Assembly (NCBI GenBank): GCA_947449735.1
Contig: CANFTB010000025.1
Location: 1-64,000 of the forward strand
Source of the DNA: Chthoniobacteraceae bacterium
Lineage (GTDB): Bacteria; Verrucomicrobiota; Verrucomicrobiia; Chthoniobacterales; Chthoniobacteraceae
Direction: 5' to 3'
Length of the DNA stretch: 64,000 nt
Shown here: positions 17,701-30,200 of the stretch, piece by piece
Position numbering within the stretch: the stretch's first letter is position 1
How the letters are laid out: each line of letters opens with the position of its first letter
Program-made: the position numbers and the translations under genes
Notes under the pieces: generated by a model
Seen by the model: the letters and a program-made list of their open reading frames with translations, nothing else
What the model was told of the DNA's origin: nothing
The model's database searches: none

Positions 17701-18616
17701 CCGCCTCTCTTTACTCCTTGCCATCGCCGGCATCGGGCTGGCTTCCAATTTGGTGCGCAAACAAAACATCGAAGAGTCGCCTGCGGCGCCCGCCTCCTCG
17801 CCGGCACCAGCACCTTATACGGACTCCATAGGAGCCCGGGGACTTGTGGAAGGGGTGGAGGAGAATCTTCGCATCGCGCCCGCCGTGGCAGGCCTCATCG
17901 CTTCGGTACACGTGAAAGTGGGCGACGAGGTACAAACGGACCAGGTCCTTTTTGAACAGGACGCACGTGATGCCGAGGCACAGATCGTTGTTCAAGAGGC
18001 AAATGCCGCTGCCATCCAAAGCTCGATTGGCGAGGCGGAGGTGGCGTTAGCCGACAAGGAGGACCAGTGGAACAGGGTGCTGCTACTCGGCGAGAACCGG
18101 GTCGTCAGTATCGACGAGAAACAAAGGACTCAGTTTGCGATGCGGGCTGCGGCAAGCCGTCTTCAATCAAGAAAAAGCGACTTGAAGTCTGCGGAGGCCG
18201 TCCTGGCAAGGGCCCGGGTGCAGAGGGATCTTCTCATGGTGCGCGCTCCACGCGGCGGGACCGTCCTTCAAATCAACATCCGTCCCGGCGAATACGCCAT
18301 TCCCGGGGCCGCAGAGTACAGCCTCCTCATGGGACGTACGGACCAGTTTCAACTTCGCGTGGACGTAGACGAGGACAACGCACCCAGAGTCAAAAAAAAC
18401 TGTGAGGCCGTCGCCTTCATCAAGGGCTCCACACATGCCTCCATTCCCCTCCGTTTCGTGCGGATCGAACCCTATATTCTTCCGAAACGTTCGCTGACAG
18501 GGGAAAGTGGAGAGAGGGTCGATACGCGCGTGCTTCAGGTCATCTTCCGCTTCGACCGTTCGGATGTCCCCATCTACGCGGGACAACAAATGGATGTTTT
18601 TTTGAATGCAAAATAG
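17693..18616 (+). CDS. HlyD/DevB-like periplasmic adaptor of the ABC exporter
   Basis: Encodes 307 residues. The N-terminus has a short hydrophobic segment (LSLLLAIAGIGLASNLV) acting as anchor or signal, followed by lipoyl half-motifs (IAPAVAGLIASVHVKVGDEV and VRAPRGGTVLQINIRPGEY) separated by a coiled coil of about 90 residues, then a beta-barrel. It overlaps the ATPase gene by eight bases. It should connect the FtsX-like permease to an outer-membrane channel; no TolC-like gene is in the window, so a shared channel elsewhere is expected. Confidence 0.85.
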   Translation: MFNRLSLLLAIAGIGLASNLVRKQNIEESPAAPASSPAPAPYTDSIGARGLVEGVEENLRIAPAVAGLIASVHVKVGDEVQTDQVLFEQDARDAEAQIVVQEANAAAIQSSIGEAEVALADKEDQWNRVLLLGENRVVSIDEKQRTQFAMRAAASRLQSRKSDLKSAEAVLARARVQRDLLMVRAPRGGTVLQINIRPGEYAIPGAAEYSLLMGRTDQFQLRVDVDEDNAPRVKKNCEAVAFIKGSTHASIPLRFVRIEPYILPKRSLTGESGERVDTRVLQVIFRFDRSDVPIYAGQQMDVFLNAK

Positions 18617-18674
18617 CGCTTTCGAGATCCGGCACGCCTCACGCTGAGCACGTTTCCACATCCCCTGCCTCGCC

Positions 18675-19880
18675 CTATTCGCCGGGAAAGACGACGCTCT
18701 TCCAGACGGCAGGAGCAGGAAGCTTCTCCTCGGTCCAAAACACCCTGAAGCCTTTTCCAGCGGCCACAATCCGCGGATGAGCCGCAGGAGTCTCAGGTAC
18801 TGACAGGCGCACCGGGGCACCCCAGTGGACGCCCCCGTCTGCCGACAACACGGCCCAAGTTTCCGGCGCCGAAGCAGCCATCGTATCCCACGCAACTGCA
18901 ATCCGCCCCGTGGCGTCGACCGCCATCGCTGGATGCCAGGCCAGTGGAACATTCATCTTGTGAGGCGCAGACCAGGAACGCCCCGCATCCTCTGAGCGCA
19001 GGTGATACAATCCCGCGGCCCCGGGGGCTCCGGTCCAAACAGCAGCGTGAAGTTGTTCACCTGCAGGCGTCGAGCGCGTCACCAAAGCACCTCCGACATG
19101 GGGGCATGCGTTGAACTGCCATTTGAAATCTCCCACGCTTACCGGGTCCATCCACCCCTGTCCGCCGGGAGTGGAAGTGACGACGCGCATGTCGCGGGGC
19201 GAACGGTCGCGAAAAAGAATGGCCATTCGTCCCCCTGAAAGCGGCGCGATCGCATTCCAGCAGCATTCGCAGGTCTTGGGCGCAGGAGTGACGTTGCCAG
19301 TCCAGAGCAGACCGCCGTCGGCGGATGACGCGTAGCGCAGCCCCCTGTCGCCATCCCGCTTGTCCAGCCAAGCCAAATGGAATCCACCGGCTTGATCCGC
19401 GCCCAGTGCGAGAAAGTTGTGGCCGTCGGTCATTCCATCATCCGCCGGATTTGCTCCCTGCACCCAGGTGCGCCCCGAGTCCCTCGATGCGACGACTGAA
19501 ATCGGACCGCTTCCCCACGCGTCAGTTCCGGCTCCGGTCCAAGCCACGACCACATGATCGCCTCTGGCCGCCAACCTTGCGTCGGAGCCGCGATGAAGCC
19601 CGTGGGGTTTTGGCGCACCCGCATTTACCTGCACAGGAGCCGACCAAGTGGCTCCGGCATCCGGGGAAATTTGGTGCGTCAAAACGGGAGGGGCTCCAGG
19701 TTCCGCAAGCTCGCCAAGAAGCATGTGCAACCTCGCGCCATCGGAACAAACCTCCAGGGAACAAACCCCGGGCTTCTCCGGTCGGGGGGCGGGCTTTTCT
19801 GCGAGAGCAGTGCCGTTGAGCCACAGAAAAGCGAGTGTTAAGCCGCGCCCGGCGGCGCCGTGAAACGGGACGTTTTTCAT
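18675..19880 (-). CDS. Secreted BNR-repeat (sialidase-fold) protein with CECC motif
   Basis: A 401-residue protein with an N-terminal signal peptide (cleavage near TALA-EKP). At least five Asp-box repeats are visible (SPDAGATW, SRDSGRTW, SADGGLLW, SEDAGRSW, SADGGVHW), giving a six-bladed sialidase-like propeller. The Arg triad and Tyr of true sialidases were not recognised. A conspicuous TCECCWNA motif at about residue 205 and an isolated Cys in FNACPHVG 60 residues later suggest metal binding or a disulfide cluster. The annotation 'exo-alpha-sialidase' should therefore not be taken as function. It is at the 3' end of a minus-strand run whose other members are a secreted unknown and a TPR protein. 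Confidence 0.75.
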   Translation of the reverse strand: MKNVPFHGAAGRGLTLAFLWLNGTALAEKPAPRPEKPGVCSLEVCSDGARLHMLLGELAEPGAPPVLTHQISPDAGATWSAPVQVNAGAPKPHGLHRGSDARLAARGDHVVVAWTGAGTDAWGSGPISVVASRDSGRTWVQGANPADDGMTDGHNFLALGADQAGGFHLAWLDKRDGDRGLRYASSADGGLLWTGNVTPAPKTCECCWNAIAPLSGGRMAILFRDRSPRDMRVVTSTPGGQGWMDPVSVGDFKWQFNACPHVGGALVTRSTPAGEQLHAAVWTGAPGAAGLYHLRSEDAGRSWSAPHKMNVPLAWHPAMAVDATGRIAVAWDTMAASAPETWAVLSADGGVHWGAPVRLSVPETPAAHPRIVAAGKGFRVFWTEEKLPAPAVWKSVVFPGE

Positions 19881-19929
19881 AACGTGATGTCGTCTTGAAT
19901 TTTGATGGAAACCTCCACCCTTTCGAAGG

Positions 19930-20484
19930 CTAGGGCGCGCCCCGCGATGCCAGCAACTCGCTCAAAGGCAGTGTTTTTTTGCTGCGTAAAAAGGCCAGTC
20001 TCGGCTCGGAGCCATTGCCCCACACGAGACGGCACTCCGAGGCGCTCGGACGGTCTGCAAGGAGAACCTTCTTCAATGCCCATTCACCCTTGGACAATAC
20101 CACGGCCTCCTCGGCCATCAGCCTGGGCACAGGGTCGCCCGGCGCGTAGAGAGCGAGCCTCCGCATCTGCACCTTTTGAAAATTGGTGCGCGCCTGCACC
20201 ACAGGAGGAATCTCGTCCAAAGCCTCCACATCCAATTCCTGAAACCGCACGGCCACACCCACCGCGACTGGAGCCAATTCCTTACCCTTGAAAAACCTCG
20301 CCTTCTTCTCGGGCTTGACCAACTGCTCCACCTCGACGCATGCCACCCGGCCGCGCCCGGCCGCCTCTCCGACCTCGAACCCAAAACCCGAACCGGCGGC
20401 ATGCATGCAAACACCGGTGAAAAGTGAAAGCCCAACTGCAAAGGTCATCAGCACCCACATTGAACGTAAAAACCGGCCGTTCAC
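19930..20484 (-). CDS. Secreted conserved protein of unknown function
   Basis: Encodes 184 residues starting at a GTG that overlaps the stop of the TPR gene upstream by four bases, which supports this start (ATG at 20460 is the alternative). A signal peptide is clear (hydrophobic MWVLMTFAVGLSLFTGVCMHAAG). The mature part is Val/Glu/Lys-rich with an ELAPVAVGVAVRFQELDVEAL stretch that looks like a beta-sandwich strand pair and a PPVVQARTNFQ segment. I do not recognise a domain. Translational coupling to the TPR protein and position next to the PpiD-like chaperone hint at an envelope function. Confidence 0.65.
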   Translation of the reverse strand: MNGRFLRSMWVLMTFAVGLSLFTGVCMHAAGSGFGFEVGEAAGRGRVACVEVEQLVKPEKKARFFKGKELAPVAVGVAVRFQELDVEALDEIPPVVQARTNFQKVQMRRLALYAPGDPVPRLMAEEAVVLSKGEWALKKVLLADRPSASECRLVWGNGSEPRLAFLRSKKTLPLSELLASRGAP

Positions 20485-20825
20485 TGCGCGGATTTTTCTT
20501 TAAGTTGTTCGCTCCAACCGAGCACCCGCGCCTTTGCTCCGGCAGCCTCCGCCTCCGGAATCTGCCCGTTGCGGACGTAAAAAAGGGACAGACTGGACCA
20601 AGCCAGGCGGTCCTTTGGCTGCAGTTCGACGGACTTCAGCCCGGCTGAAATGGCCTCCGGAAAACGCCCCAGCTTCATGAGTGCCATTCCGAGTGCGTGC
20701 CACGCCTCGAAGTATTCAGGAGCCAGCTCGGTGCAGTTCTTGAACTTGCCCACGGCAGTTTCCAGCTCTCCGAGGGCAAAATCACCATTGGCTTCATCAA
20801 ACAGAGCCTCGACACTCGGGTCCAT
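20481..20825 (-). CDS. Small TPR protein
   Basis: Encodes 114 residues with three TPR-like helix pairs: ALFDEANGDFALGELETAVGKF, YFEAWHALGMALMKLGRFPEA and the RLAWSSLSLFYVRNGQIPEAEA segment. There is no signal peptide, so it is cytosolic and probably a protein-interaction scaffold. It starts 15 bases after the stop of the PpiD-like gene and overlaps the secreted unknown by four bases, so the three are probably one transcript. Confidence 0.75.
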   Translation of the reverse strand: MDPSVEALFDEANGDFALGELETAVGKFKNCTELAPEYFEAWHALGMALMKLGRFPEAISAGLKSVELQPKDRLAWSSLSLFYVRNGQIPEAEAAGAKARVLGWSEQLKEKSAQ

Positions 20826-20840
20826 CAGGGCGCTTGTTTC

Positions 20841-22340
20841 TTACCGGGGTTGTGCAAGTTGCAAACCGGCAGCAGCCCGCTGCCGGTCCACCCATTCGGA
20901 CAACAACCCGTCCAAGCGCTGAGTTTCCAACATCGGCAGCATCGAGGCCTTCTGCTTTTCCAAATCAGCAGGGTCCACCGGCTGGCGCTTGATCAAATGC
21001 ACAAGCAATGTCCCCTCCGGCCCGTCAAGAGCAGAGCTGGTCTGCCCGGGCTTCAAGTCCGACACTGCATTCTGAATCAAAGAAGCATCCGGCCCCTTGA
21101 GCGTGGATTCAGACCGCGAAAAAGCCTCCAACACCTCGGCCTTCACGCCTGCAGCCTCGGCAGCCTGCACAAAGGTCTTACCGGCCTTCACACCCTCCTC
21201 GAGCTTCTTCCTCACATCCGCCGCCTTGAGCGAGAGCAATTCCCGAACGCGGTCGCCTTTCAAACTTTCCACCAACTGGGGTTTGGCCTGATCAAGGGTC
21301 AAAGGCTTGGACGCCTGCGTTTCGACCAGATGCAGAATGATGTAGCCCTTGTCCGTCTGGAGGGTGTCTGAAAAAGGCTTCTCAGCAGTCATCCGGAAAG
21401 CGGCAGCCGCAATGTTGGACTGTTTGGAAAACTCCTCGAGACGCTCGCTTGCGGCGAACAGCGGGGTGGTTTTCACCTCCAGCTCAAACCGCTTGGCGAT
21501 CTCCTCAAACTTCGCCTCAGGAGCAAGAAGCGCAGCCGAAAAGTCGTCAGCGCGATCAGCGACCTTTTGCAAATCCGCCGCTGCAGGAGCCGGGCCGTCC
21601 TTAGCCTTCTCTGGCAGATTGAAAACTACGAACTGCACCTTCCTTTTCTCCGCCGACTTCAGCGTGTCTTTGCGGGCATCAAATGCCTTTTGAACGTCGT
21701 CCGCAGGAACCTGAACGCCCTTCGCGATCTCCTCCCTGGAAACGCGCACAAGTGCCGCCTCCACCTTCTGATACTGCCGGACGTAGGCTGCCTCCAGCTC
21801 ATCCGGAGCCGGAGCGTACCCAGCCCCCAACAGATCCTTCAAAACCTGAATGCGAAGTGAATCGCGGATAATCTCCTCCAGCTGGGCTGACCCCATTCCG
21901 CGTGGCGCGAGGACGCTCTGCACCGCCTGGCTGTAGCGCGCGTGGTCGTACTGGCCGTTGTTTTGGAAAGCCGGCAAATTCTGGATAGCCTCGGCAACCT
22001 GGGTCTCCGTGGGTTCAATCCCGAGCTTCCGCGCCTGGGTGCGCAACACGATGGTGTTCCAAATGTAATTTTCCGTCACTTCCGACATCGCACGGGCGTT
22101 CTGTGCGAGCGGGATGATCAGGTCGAACATCCCAAGCATCCGGCAGATCTCAAACTGCCTCCCAATGGTGGTGTACTCGACAGGCTGGACGTTTCTTCCA
22201 TAAATAGTCGCCACGCGGTCCGAACCCAGCCGGTCCAGTCGCGTACCCGGGCCTCCGTACAAAATCACGAAGGCGATAATCACGAAAACCGTGAGAACGA
22301 TCAACAGCGGCTGCTGAAAACGACGAAAGATGTTAACCAT
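20841..22340 (-). CDS. PpiD/SurA-like periplasmic folding factor
   Basis: Encodes 499 residues. One N-terminal transmembrane anchor (PLLIVLTVFVIIAFVILYGG) is followed by a SurA_N-like region (residues 45-200) with a VEYTTIGRQFEICRMLGM start and a parvulin-like middle (FRMTAEKPFSDTLQTDKGYI, HLVETQ) typical of the PpiD family; a second similar unit may end near 460 (LDGPEGTLLVHLIKRQ). The parvulin catalytic residues are not well conserved, so chaperone activity is more likely than isomerase activity. It would act at the periplasmic face of the inner membrane on newly exported outer-membrane proteins. Divergent from xerC. Confidence 0.82.
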   Translation of the reverse strand: MVNIFRRFQQPLLIVLTVFVIIAFVILYGGPGTRLDRLGSDRVATIYGRNVQPVEYTTIGRQFEICRMLGMFDLIIPLAQNARAMSEVTENYIWNTIVLRTQARKLGIEPTETQVAEAIQNLPAFQNNGQYDHARYSQAVQSVLAPRGMGSAQLEEIIRDSLRIQVLKDLLGAGYAPAPDELEAAYVRQYQKVEAALVRVSREEIAKGVQVPADDVQKAFDARKDTLKSAEKRKVQFVVFNLPEKAKDGPAPAAADLQKVADRADDFSAALLAPEAKFEEIAKRFELEVKTTPLFAASERLEEFSKQSNIAAAAFRMTAEKPFSDTLQTDKGYIILHLVETQASKPLTLDQAKPQLVESLKGDRVRELLSLKAADVRKKLEEGVKAGKTFVQAAEAAGVKAEVLEAFSRSESTLKGPDASLIQNAVSDLKPGQTSSALDGPEGTLLVHLIKRQPVDPADLEKQKASMLPMLETQRLDGLLSEWVDRQRAAAGLQLAQPR

Positions 22341-22513
22341 GGCTTGGGCGGTATCAGGGAGAGAAAGGCCTCGGGAGAATCCGTCGGCGCATCTACTAAG
22401 CTAAAAGCGCGGATGAACCCTCCGCAACCTGATTCTCGACAAGCCTCGACACCCGAGTACCAAGGACGCATGTGCGGTGGCAAACCGGAGAAGCTTCAGC
22501 TACGCTGCAACGC

Positions 22514-23416
22514 GTGAAACAGCGAACTCGCCCGGACCGCTACACAACGGAGTTCTTCAGGTGCCTGGAGTTTGAGAGAGGCGTTTCCCCGCGTACGCTG
22601 ATCAATTACAAGCACGCCCTCGCGAAGTTCAGGGCCTCGAAAGACGACCTGCCCGGATGGATGGACCTCAAAGCGGACGACTTCAGGCGCTACCTGATGC
22701 GCCTCGCCGCCGAGGATCTGTCAAAACCGACCGTCCGCCTCCATTTTGCGGCGCTGCGCACGTTTTACCGCTTCCTCTCGGAGCGCTTTAACCTCAAAGA
22801 CAACCCTCTCAAACAGGTCCAGTTGCCAAAGCTCGGGCGGAAGCTGCCCTTTGTTCTCACTCCAAACCAAATTGACGAGCTGTTGAGTGCGCCGCTGCGC
22901 ATCCCAAAAGAGAAGCAGGCACCGGTGTGGATGCCGGCCAGGGATGCGGCGATTTTGGAGTTTTTTTACTCCAGCGGCCTCCGCTTGTCAGAGCTGACCG
23001 GATTGAATGTTTCGGATGTCGATCCGTACTCCGAATCCGTCAGGGTGCTCGGCAAGGGACGCAAAGAAAGAGTAGTGCCGGTGGGGGCCCCGGCTTTGAA
23101 GGCGATTCAACAGTACCGCCACGCCGCAAAGGTCGAAGCCGGGCCGCTGTTTCTCAACAAGGCGAGAAAGCGCCTCGGGGTTACCGCTGTCTGGGCCCTT
23201 TTGAAACGTTACCTCAAGCATACAAGCATCCCGCAGGAGGTCAGCCCGCACAAGCTGCGACACTCGTTTGCAACGCACCTGCTCGACGCTGGAGCCGACC
23301 TGAGAAGCGTGCAGTCGCTGCTTGGCCACGCCAGTCTTTCAACCACGCAAATTTATACGCATGTGAGCATTGAACGCCTGCGCTCCGCCTACGACGAAGC
23401 CCATCCGAGGGCCTGA
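22514..23416 (+). CDS. xerC: Tyrosine recombinase XerC/XerD
   Basis: About 300 residues from the GTG at 22514 (another GTG at 22472 extends the frame by 14 residues that do not look conserved). The N-terminal SAM-like core-binding domain (ERGVSPRTLINYKHALAKF) is followed by the catalytic domain with all landmarks: Arg in SSGLRLSEL, Lys in LGKGRKER, HKLRHSFATHL, GHASLSTTQIYTHV with the nucleophilic Tyr. Length and lack of extra domains fit the chromosome-dimer-resolving Xer enzymes rather than an integron or phage integrase. It faces the groEL terminator, with no attachment site evident nearby. Confidence 0.9.
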   Translation: MKQRTRPDRYTTEFFRCLEFERGVSPRTLINYKHALAKFRASKDDLPGWMDLKADDFRRYLMRLAAEDLSKPTVRLHFAALRTFYRFLSERFNLKDNPLKQVQLPKLGRKLPFVLTPNQIDELLSAPLRIPKEKQAPVWMPARDAAILEFFYSSGLRLSELTGLNVSDVDPYSESVRVLGKGRKERVVPVGAPALKAIQQYRHAAKVEAGPLFLNKARKRLGVTAVWALLKRYLKHTSIPQEVSPHKLRHSFATHLLDAGADLRSVQSLLGHASLSTTQIYTHVSIERLRSAYDEAHPRA

Positions 23417-23477
23417 CTGCGTGCCTGTGCTCCCGGGCGCCCGCTTCCGGAACGGCCGCAACCCAATGCTTCTACAC

Positions 23478-23512
23478 AAAAAACACGCCGGACCCCTTTC
23501 GAGGCCCGGCGC
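23478..23512 (-). terminator. Intrinsic terminator after groEL
   Basis: On the minus strand a GC-rich stem (GCGCCGGGC.. with ..GTCCGGCG) closes over a CTCGAAAG loop and is followed by six T. It lies 24 bases past the groEL stop. The loop core CGAAAG is the same as in the two flagellin terminators. Confidence 0.85.
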
Positions 23513-23535
23513 ATCAAGACTAACTGAGGAACGGC

Positions 23536-25182
<1,647 letters not shown>

Positions 25183-25214
25183 TTATGGGGTTGTTTGAAG
25201 GTTTTACCTGCCGC

Positions 25215-25508
25215 TTAGCCAATGATCCCGAGGATGTCGTCCTCGCGAAGGATCAGGTAGTGATGACCATCCAGCTTCACTTCCGTGCCGCCGTACTTGG
25301 AGATGATGACCTTGTCACCCTTCTTTACGGTGAACTCGATTTTCTTGCCGTGGTCGTCGTGCTTGCCGGTCCCGATGGCGACTACTTCCGCCTCCTGGGG
25401 TTTTTCCTTCGCGGTATCAGGAATGATGATGCCGCCTTTTTTTACTTCTGTTTCCTCGATCGGTTTCACGAGAACCCGATCACCGAGGGGCCGAATTTTA
25501 ACACTCAT
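25215..25508 (-). CDS. groES: Co-chaperonin GroES (Hsp10)
   Basis: Encodes 97 residues from the ATG at 25508 (the longer frame upstream is not conserved in the family). Hallmarks are [27 protein letters not shown], the mobile loop before [12 protein letters not shown], and [18 protein letters not shown] near the end with [13 protein letters not shown]. It caps GroEL. It lies between dnaK (120 bases upstream) and groEL (44 bases downstream). Confidence 0.97.
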   Translation of the reverse strand: MSVKIRPLGDRVLVKPIEETEVKKGGIIIPDTAKEKPQEAEVVAIGTGKHDDHGKKIEFTVKKGDKVIISKYGGTEVKLDGHHYLILREDDILGIIG

Positions 25509-25628
25509 GGTTGTTTGTTGGTTTGTTCTGTTGGTTTTGGTTTTCAGGTTTACGCAGCCCCTAGCGGTTTTCGAGATACCGATCGCCACCGACGGGCAGG
25601 GTAAAGTTTTGATGTGAGCAGCGGGCGC

Positions 25629-27569
<1,941 letters not shown>

Positions 27570-27698
27570 AAGGAAAGTTCGGAGATTAAACTTTTGGTTT
27601 TCTCCCACTCTCCTTCAGCAAGCGGCGCGCCGCGCGAACCTGCATCCACAAACCCATGCGCTGCAGAAATTTACAAAATACCCCCAGAACGATGGAGC

Positions 27699-27755
27699 GT
27701 GTCTGGGGCACATTTCTGGCACATCTGCGACACAAGAGGGGGCCAAATTGGCACA
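27699..27755 (-). promoter_or_regulatory. Repeats upstream of dnaK (possible operator)
   Basis: Three copies of GGCACA (TGTGCC on the dnaK strand) start at 27707, 27718 and 27750, i.e. 11 and 32 bases apart, about one and three helical turns. The pair at 27707/27718 is flanked by the inverted arms GTGTC and GACAC (27699-27703 and 27729-27733). The region is 130-190 bases before the dnaK start, in the gap between rfbB and dnaK. It does not match CIRCE. A protein-binding role is inferred only from the phasing. Confidence 0.35.
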
Positions 27756-27782
27756 CATGGCGCAGTTCGCGCCCTCCCCGCC

Positions 27783-28844
27783 TCAGGCCCCGTACTGCGT
27801 CGCCACCCACTCCCTGTAGGAACCCGAAAGGACCCCCTGAACCCATTCGGAGTGAGACAAATACCATTGCACGGTCTTGCGGATTCCTGTCTCGAAAGTT
27901 TCCGCCGGCACCCAGCCGAGCTCGCGCTCGATGAACGAGGCGTCAATCGCGTAGCGCCGGTCGTGGCCCGGACGGTCCTTGACGAACTGCACCTGCTCCC
28001 AGTACGAGGCCCCCGCCGCCTTGGGCTTCAGCTCGTCCAATATGGAGCACAGCGTTCGAACCACCTCCAGATTTGTCATCTCGTTGCGTCCGCCCACGTT
28101 GTAAGTCTCCCCTGGCCGACCGCCTGCGAGCACCGCACGGATGGCTGCACAGTGGTCGGTGACGTAAAGCCAGTCCCGCACATTTGTCCCGTCCCCGTAA
28201 ATCGGAAGAGGCTTCCCTGCGAGCGCGTTTAGAATCATCAGGGGGATCAGCTTCTCGGGAAAATGATAGGGTCCGTAATTGTTGGAACAATTGGTGGTCA
28301 GAACCGGGATGCCGTAAGTGTGGTGGTAGGCGCGCACCAGATGGTCGCTCGCCGCCTTGGAGGCGGAGTAAGGACTGTTGGGCTGGTACTGGTGCCGCTC
28401 GGTGAAAGCCGGATCCTCGGGGCCTAGCGAACCGTACACTTCGTCTGTGGAAACGTGCAGAAAACGGAATTCGCCTCGGGCAGTGGCGTCCAAATCCCCC
28501 CAGTAAGCTCGGACCGCCTCCAGGAGCTCGAAAGTGCCCACCATGTTGGTCTGGATGAACTCGCCCGGTCCGAGAATCGAACGGTCCACGTGGCTTTCCG
28601 CCGCAAAATTCAACACTGCGCGCACGGAGTGGTCCTTCAGGAGCGAGCCCACCAGGGCACGGTCGCCGATATCACCCCGGACGAACGTCAGACGGGCGTC
28701 CGAGAAGACGGCCGACAAATTTTCGGCGTTGCCCGCGTACGTCAGCTTGTCGAGAACCACCACCGGTTCCCGCTCCTTCGCAAACCATTCGAGAACAAAG
28801 TTCGAACCAATAAATCCGGCGCCGCCGGTTACAAGAATTGCCAT
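27783..28844 (-). CDS. rfbB: dTDP-glucose 4,6-dehydratase
   Basis: Encodes 353 residues of the extended short-chain dehydrogenase family. The NAD-binding motif is [11 protein letters not shown], the catalytic Tyr-Lys pair is in [10 protein letters not shown], and [12 protein letters not shown] and [15 protein letters not shown] are the RmlB signature stretches. It makes dTDP-4-keto-6-deoxyglucose, the precursor of rhamnose and other deoxysugars for surface glycans. No rmlA, rmlC or rmlD is adjacent. An interesting possibility is a supply role for the glycosyltransferases near the flagellins, but GT41 enzymes normally use UDP-GlcNAc. Confidence 0.94.
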   Translation of the reverse strand: MAILVTGGAGFIGSNFVLEWFAKEREPVVVLDKLTYAGNAENLSAVFSDARLTFVRGDIGDRALVGSLLKDHSVRAVLNFAAESHVDRSILGPGEFIQTNMVGTFELLEAVRAYWGDLDATARGEFRFLHVSTDEVYGSLGPEDPAFTERHQYQPNSPYSASKAASDHLVRAYHHTYGIPVLTTNCSNNYGPYHFPEKLIPLMILNALAGKPLPIYGDGTNVRDWLYVTDHCAAIRAVLAGGRPGETYNVGGRNEMTNLEVVRTLCSILDELKPKAAGASYWEQVQFVKDRPGHDRRYAIDASFIERELGWVPAETFETGIRKTVQWYLSHSEWVQGVLSGSYREWVATQYGA

Positions 28845-28873
28845 AAAAAGGAATCGCTTCTCGGATGGAATCG

Positions 28874-28904
28874 AAAAAGACGCCCTTCGTGCCTAGAGGG
28901 CGTC
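28874..28904 (-). terminator. Intrinsic terminator overlapping the end of the phosphatase-fold gene
   Basis: On the minus strand the stem GACGCCC...GGGCGTC is followed by five T. The 5' arm lies inside the last codons and the stop codon of the gene lies in the loop. Confidence 0.75.
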
Positions 28905-30122
28905 CTTGAGAATGGAAAAAATCACCGTGTTATCCAGAAAGCCTGACAGCCTTTCCGCCCCCGGGCCCCTACCAACGGCGATCATGTCTTCCGCAGTGTT
29001 CAAGCCTGACGGCTGCGACACGGCGGCCGGTTCATTCCGCGGCACGGTCGCCCCAGCCTGCGGGCCGTTCGGCCCGGTCGCCCAGCTCAAGTAGGGATAA
29101 CCCGAGGGGTCCGGCCCGAAAAACTCGCCCTTCTGCTGCTTCAGCAACGGATAACCGCTGAGCGAAAGCCCGCCCGTGCCATGCCGCCCGACCGCCAGCA
29201 CCAGCGCCTTCTCCCCTGCCTCGCGCAACGCCACCGACACAGCCTCGTCCAGCGCAAGCACCTCCCTCAACGCCCGTTCAGCCTGATTGCCCTCACAGGC
29301 CGCCGTGAAAAGAGCGGCGTCCACAACCAGCACGTACCCCCGTCTATGGGAACGCAAAAGCTCGATCGCCCTGCGCGTCATGTCGGCCAGCGACGGCTGC
29401 TCGCTTCCGGACTCCATTTGGTTGGCATACGCCAGCGCACCCTGACTGAACAACCCCACCACGCGGCCTGAATCCCCACCCTGCGCCACCTCAAGCTCCA
29501 CCTTGTTGCGGACCACCTCCACGCCCTTGCCCTTCCATTCGGCCACTAAATCCCGGCCGTCCTTGCGCCTGCCCCCGTCCCCCTCGGGCTGAAAGTCACC
29601 CCTGCCCCCGCCCAGCACCACCTTCATCCACTCCCGTTCGAAAAGCTGCAGCGCAATCCCGTCATTCTCCTCCGGACGCGCGGTATGCGCATAAAACGCG
29701 GCGGAAGAAGGCGCCGTTAAAACGGTATTGGTGACCAAGCCGATCGCCCGCCCCTCGGCGCGGGCTTTTTCCAAGATGGTTTCAAAGGCGCGCCCCTTGC
29801 CTGTGGCAGCCACGGCGCGGTGCCGGGTTCGTCGGCCCGTGGCAATCGCTGTTGCGGCGGAAGCGGTGTCAGGAACGGCAAATTCTTCGCTGGCATTCCT
29901 CAGGAGCGCCGTGTGCGGAAAACTCTTTTCCAACTCGAGCCGGTGCTCCGCTCCTCCTGCATACAACCGCGCAGCCGTCAGGGGCCGGGTCGCAAGCGCG
30001 TCGCTGACAAAGAGAATGATCTGCCTGGGCTTCTGCACCACCCACATGCGGACGTAGAGGACTCCCAGGCCGACAAAGGCTAGCAGCGAGGCGAGAGCGA
30101 TCAGTTGATTGCGTAATTTCAT
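28893..30122 (-). CDS. Alkaline-phosphatase-fold protein with degenerate metal site
   Basis: About 409 residues from the ATG at 30122, with an N-terminal membrane anchor or uncleaved signal (LIALASLLAFVGLGVLYV). The PhoA fold is clear: IILFVSDAL (metal Asp kept), PDTASAATAIATG in place of PDSA.SATA (the nucleophile Ser is Thr), a GLVTNT segment, VLVVDAALFTAACEGNQ in place of VEG..ID.AGH, AVGRHGTGGLSL in place of TADHETGGL, and NTAEDM in place of HTGED. Thus at least four metal ligands (Asp, His, Asp, His) are replaced, which predicts loss or strong change of phosphatase activity. It could be a pseudoenzyme that binds something in the periplasm, or a Thr-nucleophile enzyme with another metal arrangement. 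Confidence 0.75.
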   Translation of the reverse strand: MKLRNQLIALASLLAFVGLGVLYVRMWVVQKPRQIILFVSDALATRPLTAARLYAGGAEHRLELEKSFPHTALLRNASEEFAVPDTASAATAIATGRRTRHRAVAATGKGRAFETILEKARAEGRAIGLVTNTVLTAPSSAAFYAHTARPEENDGIALQLFEREWMKVVLGGGRGDFQPEGDGGRRKDGRDLVAEWKGKGVEVVRNKVELEVAQGGDSGRVVGLFSQGALAYANQMESGSEQPSLADMTRRAIELLRSHRRGYVLVVDAALFTAACEGNQAERALREVLALDEAVSVALREAGEKALVLAVGRHGTGGLSLSGYPLLKQQKGEFFGPDPSGYPYLSWATGPNGPQAGATVPRNEPAAVSQPSGLNTAEDMIAVGRGPGAERLSGFLDNTVIFSILKDAL

Positions 30123-30170
30123 CGAAGGAGGAACCCCTGCATTCAACGCCAAAGGAGGAAATGACCCAAC

Positions 30171-30200
30171 AAAAAAGCGGCCCCGCCAAAACGGGACCGC
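30171..30200 (-). terminator. Intrinsic terminator after the 70-residue gene
   Basis: Minus strand stem GCGGTCCCG pairing with CGGGGCCGC, a TTTTGG loop and six T. It lies 27 bases beyond the stop of the gene at 30227 and ends the rpmB transcript. Confidence 0.85.

Noticed and set aside
22514..23416. Integrase of a genomic island
   Set aside because: Protein length and motifs fit housekeeping XerC, and no tRNA or direct repeat is nearby.
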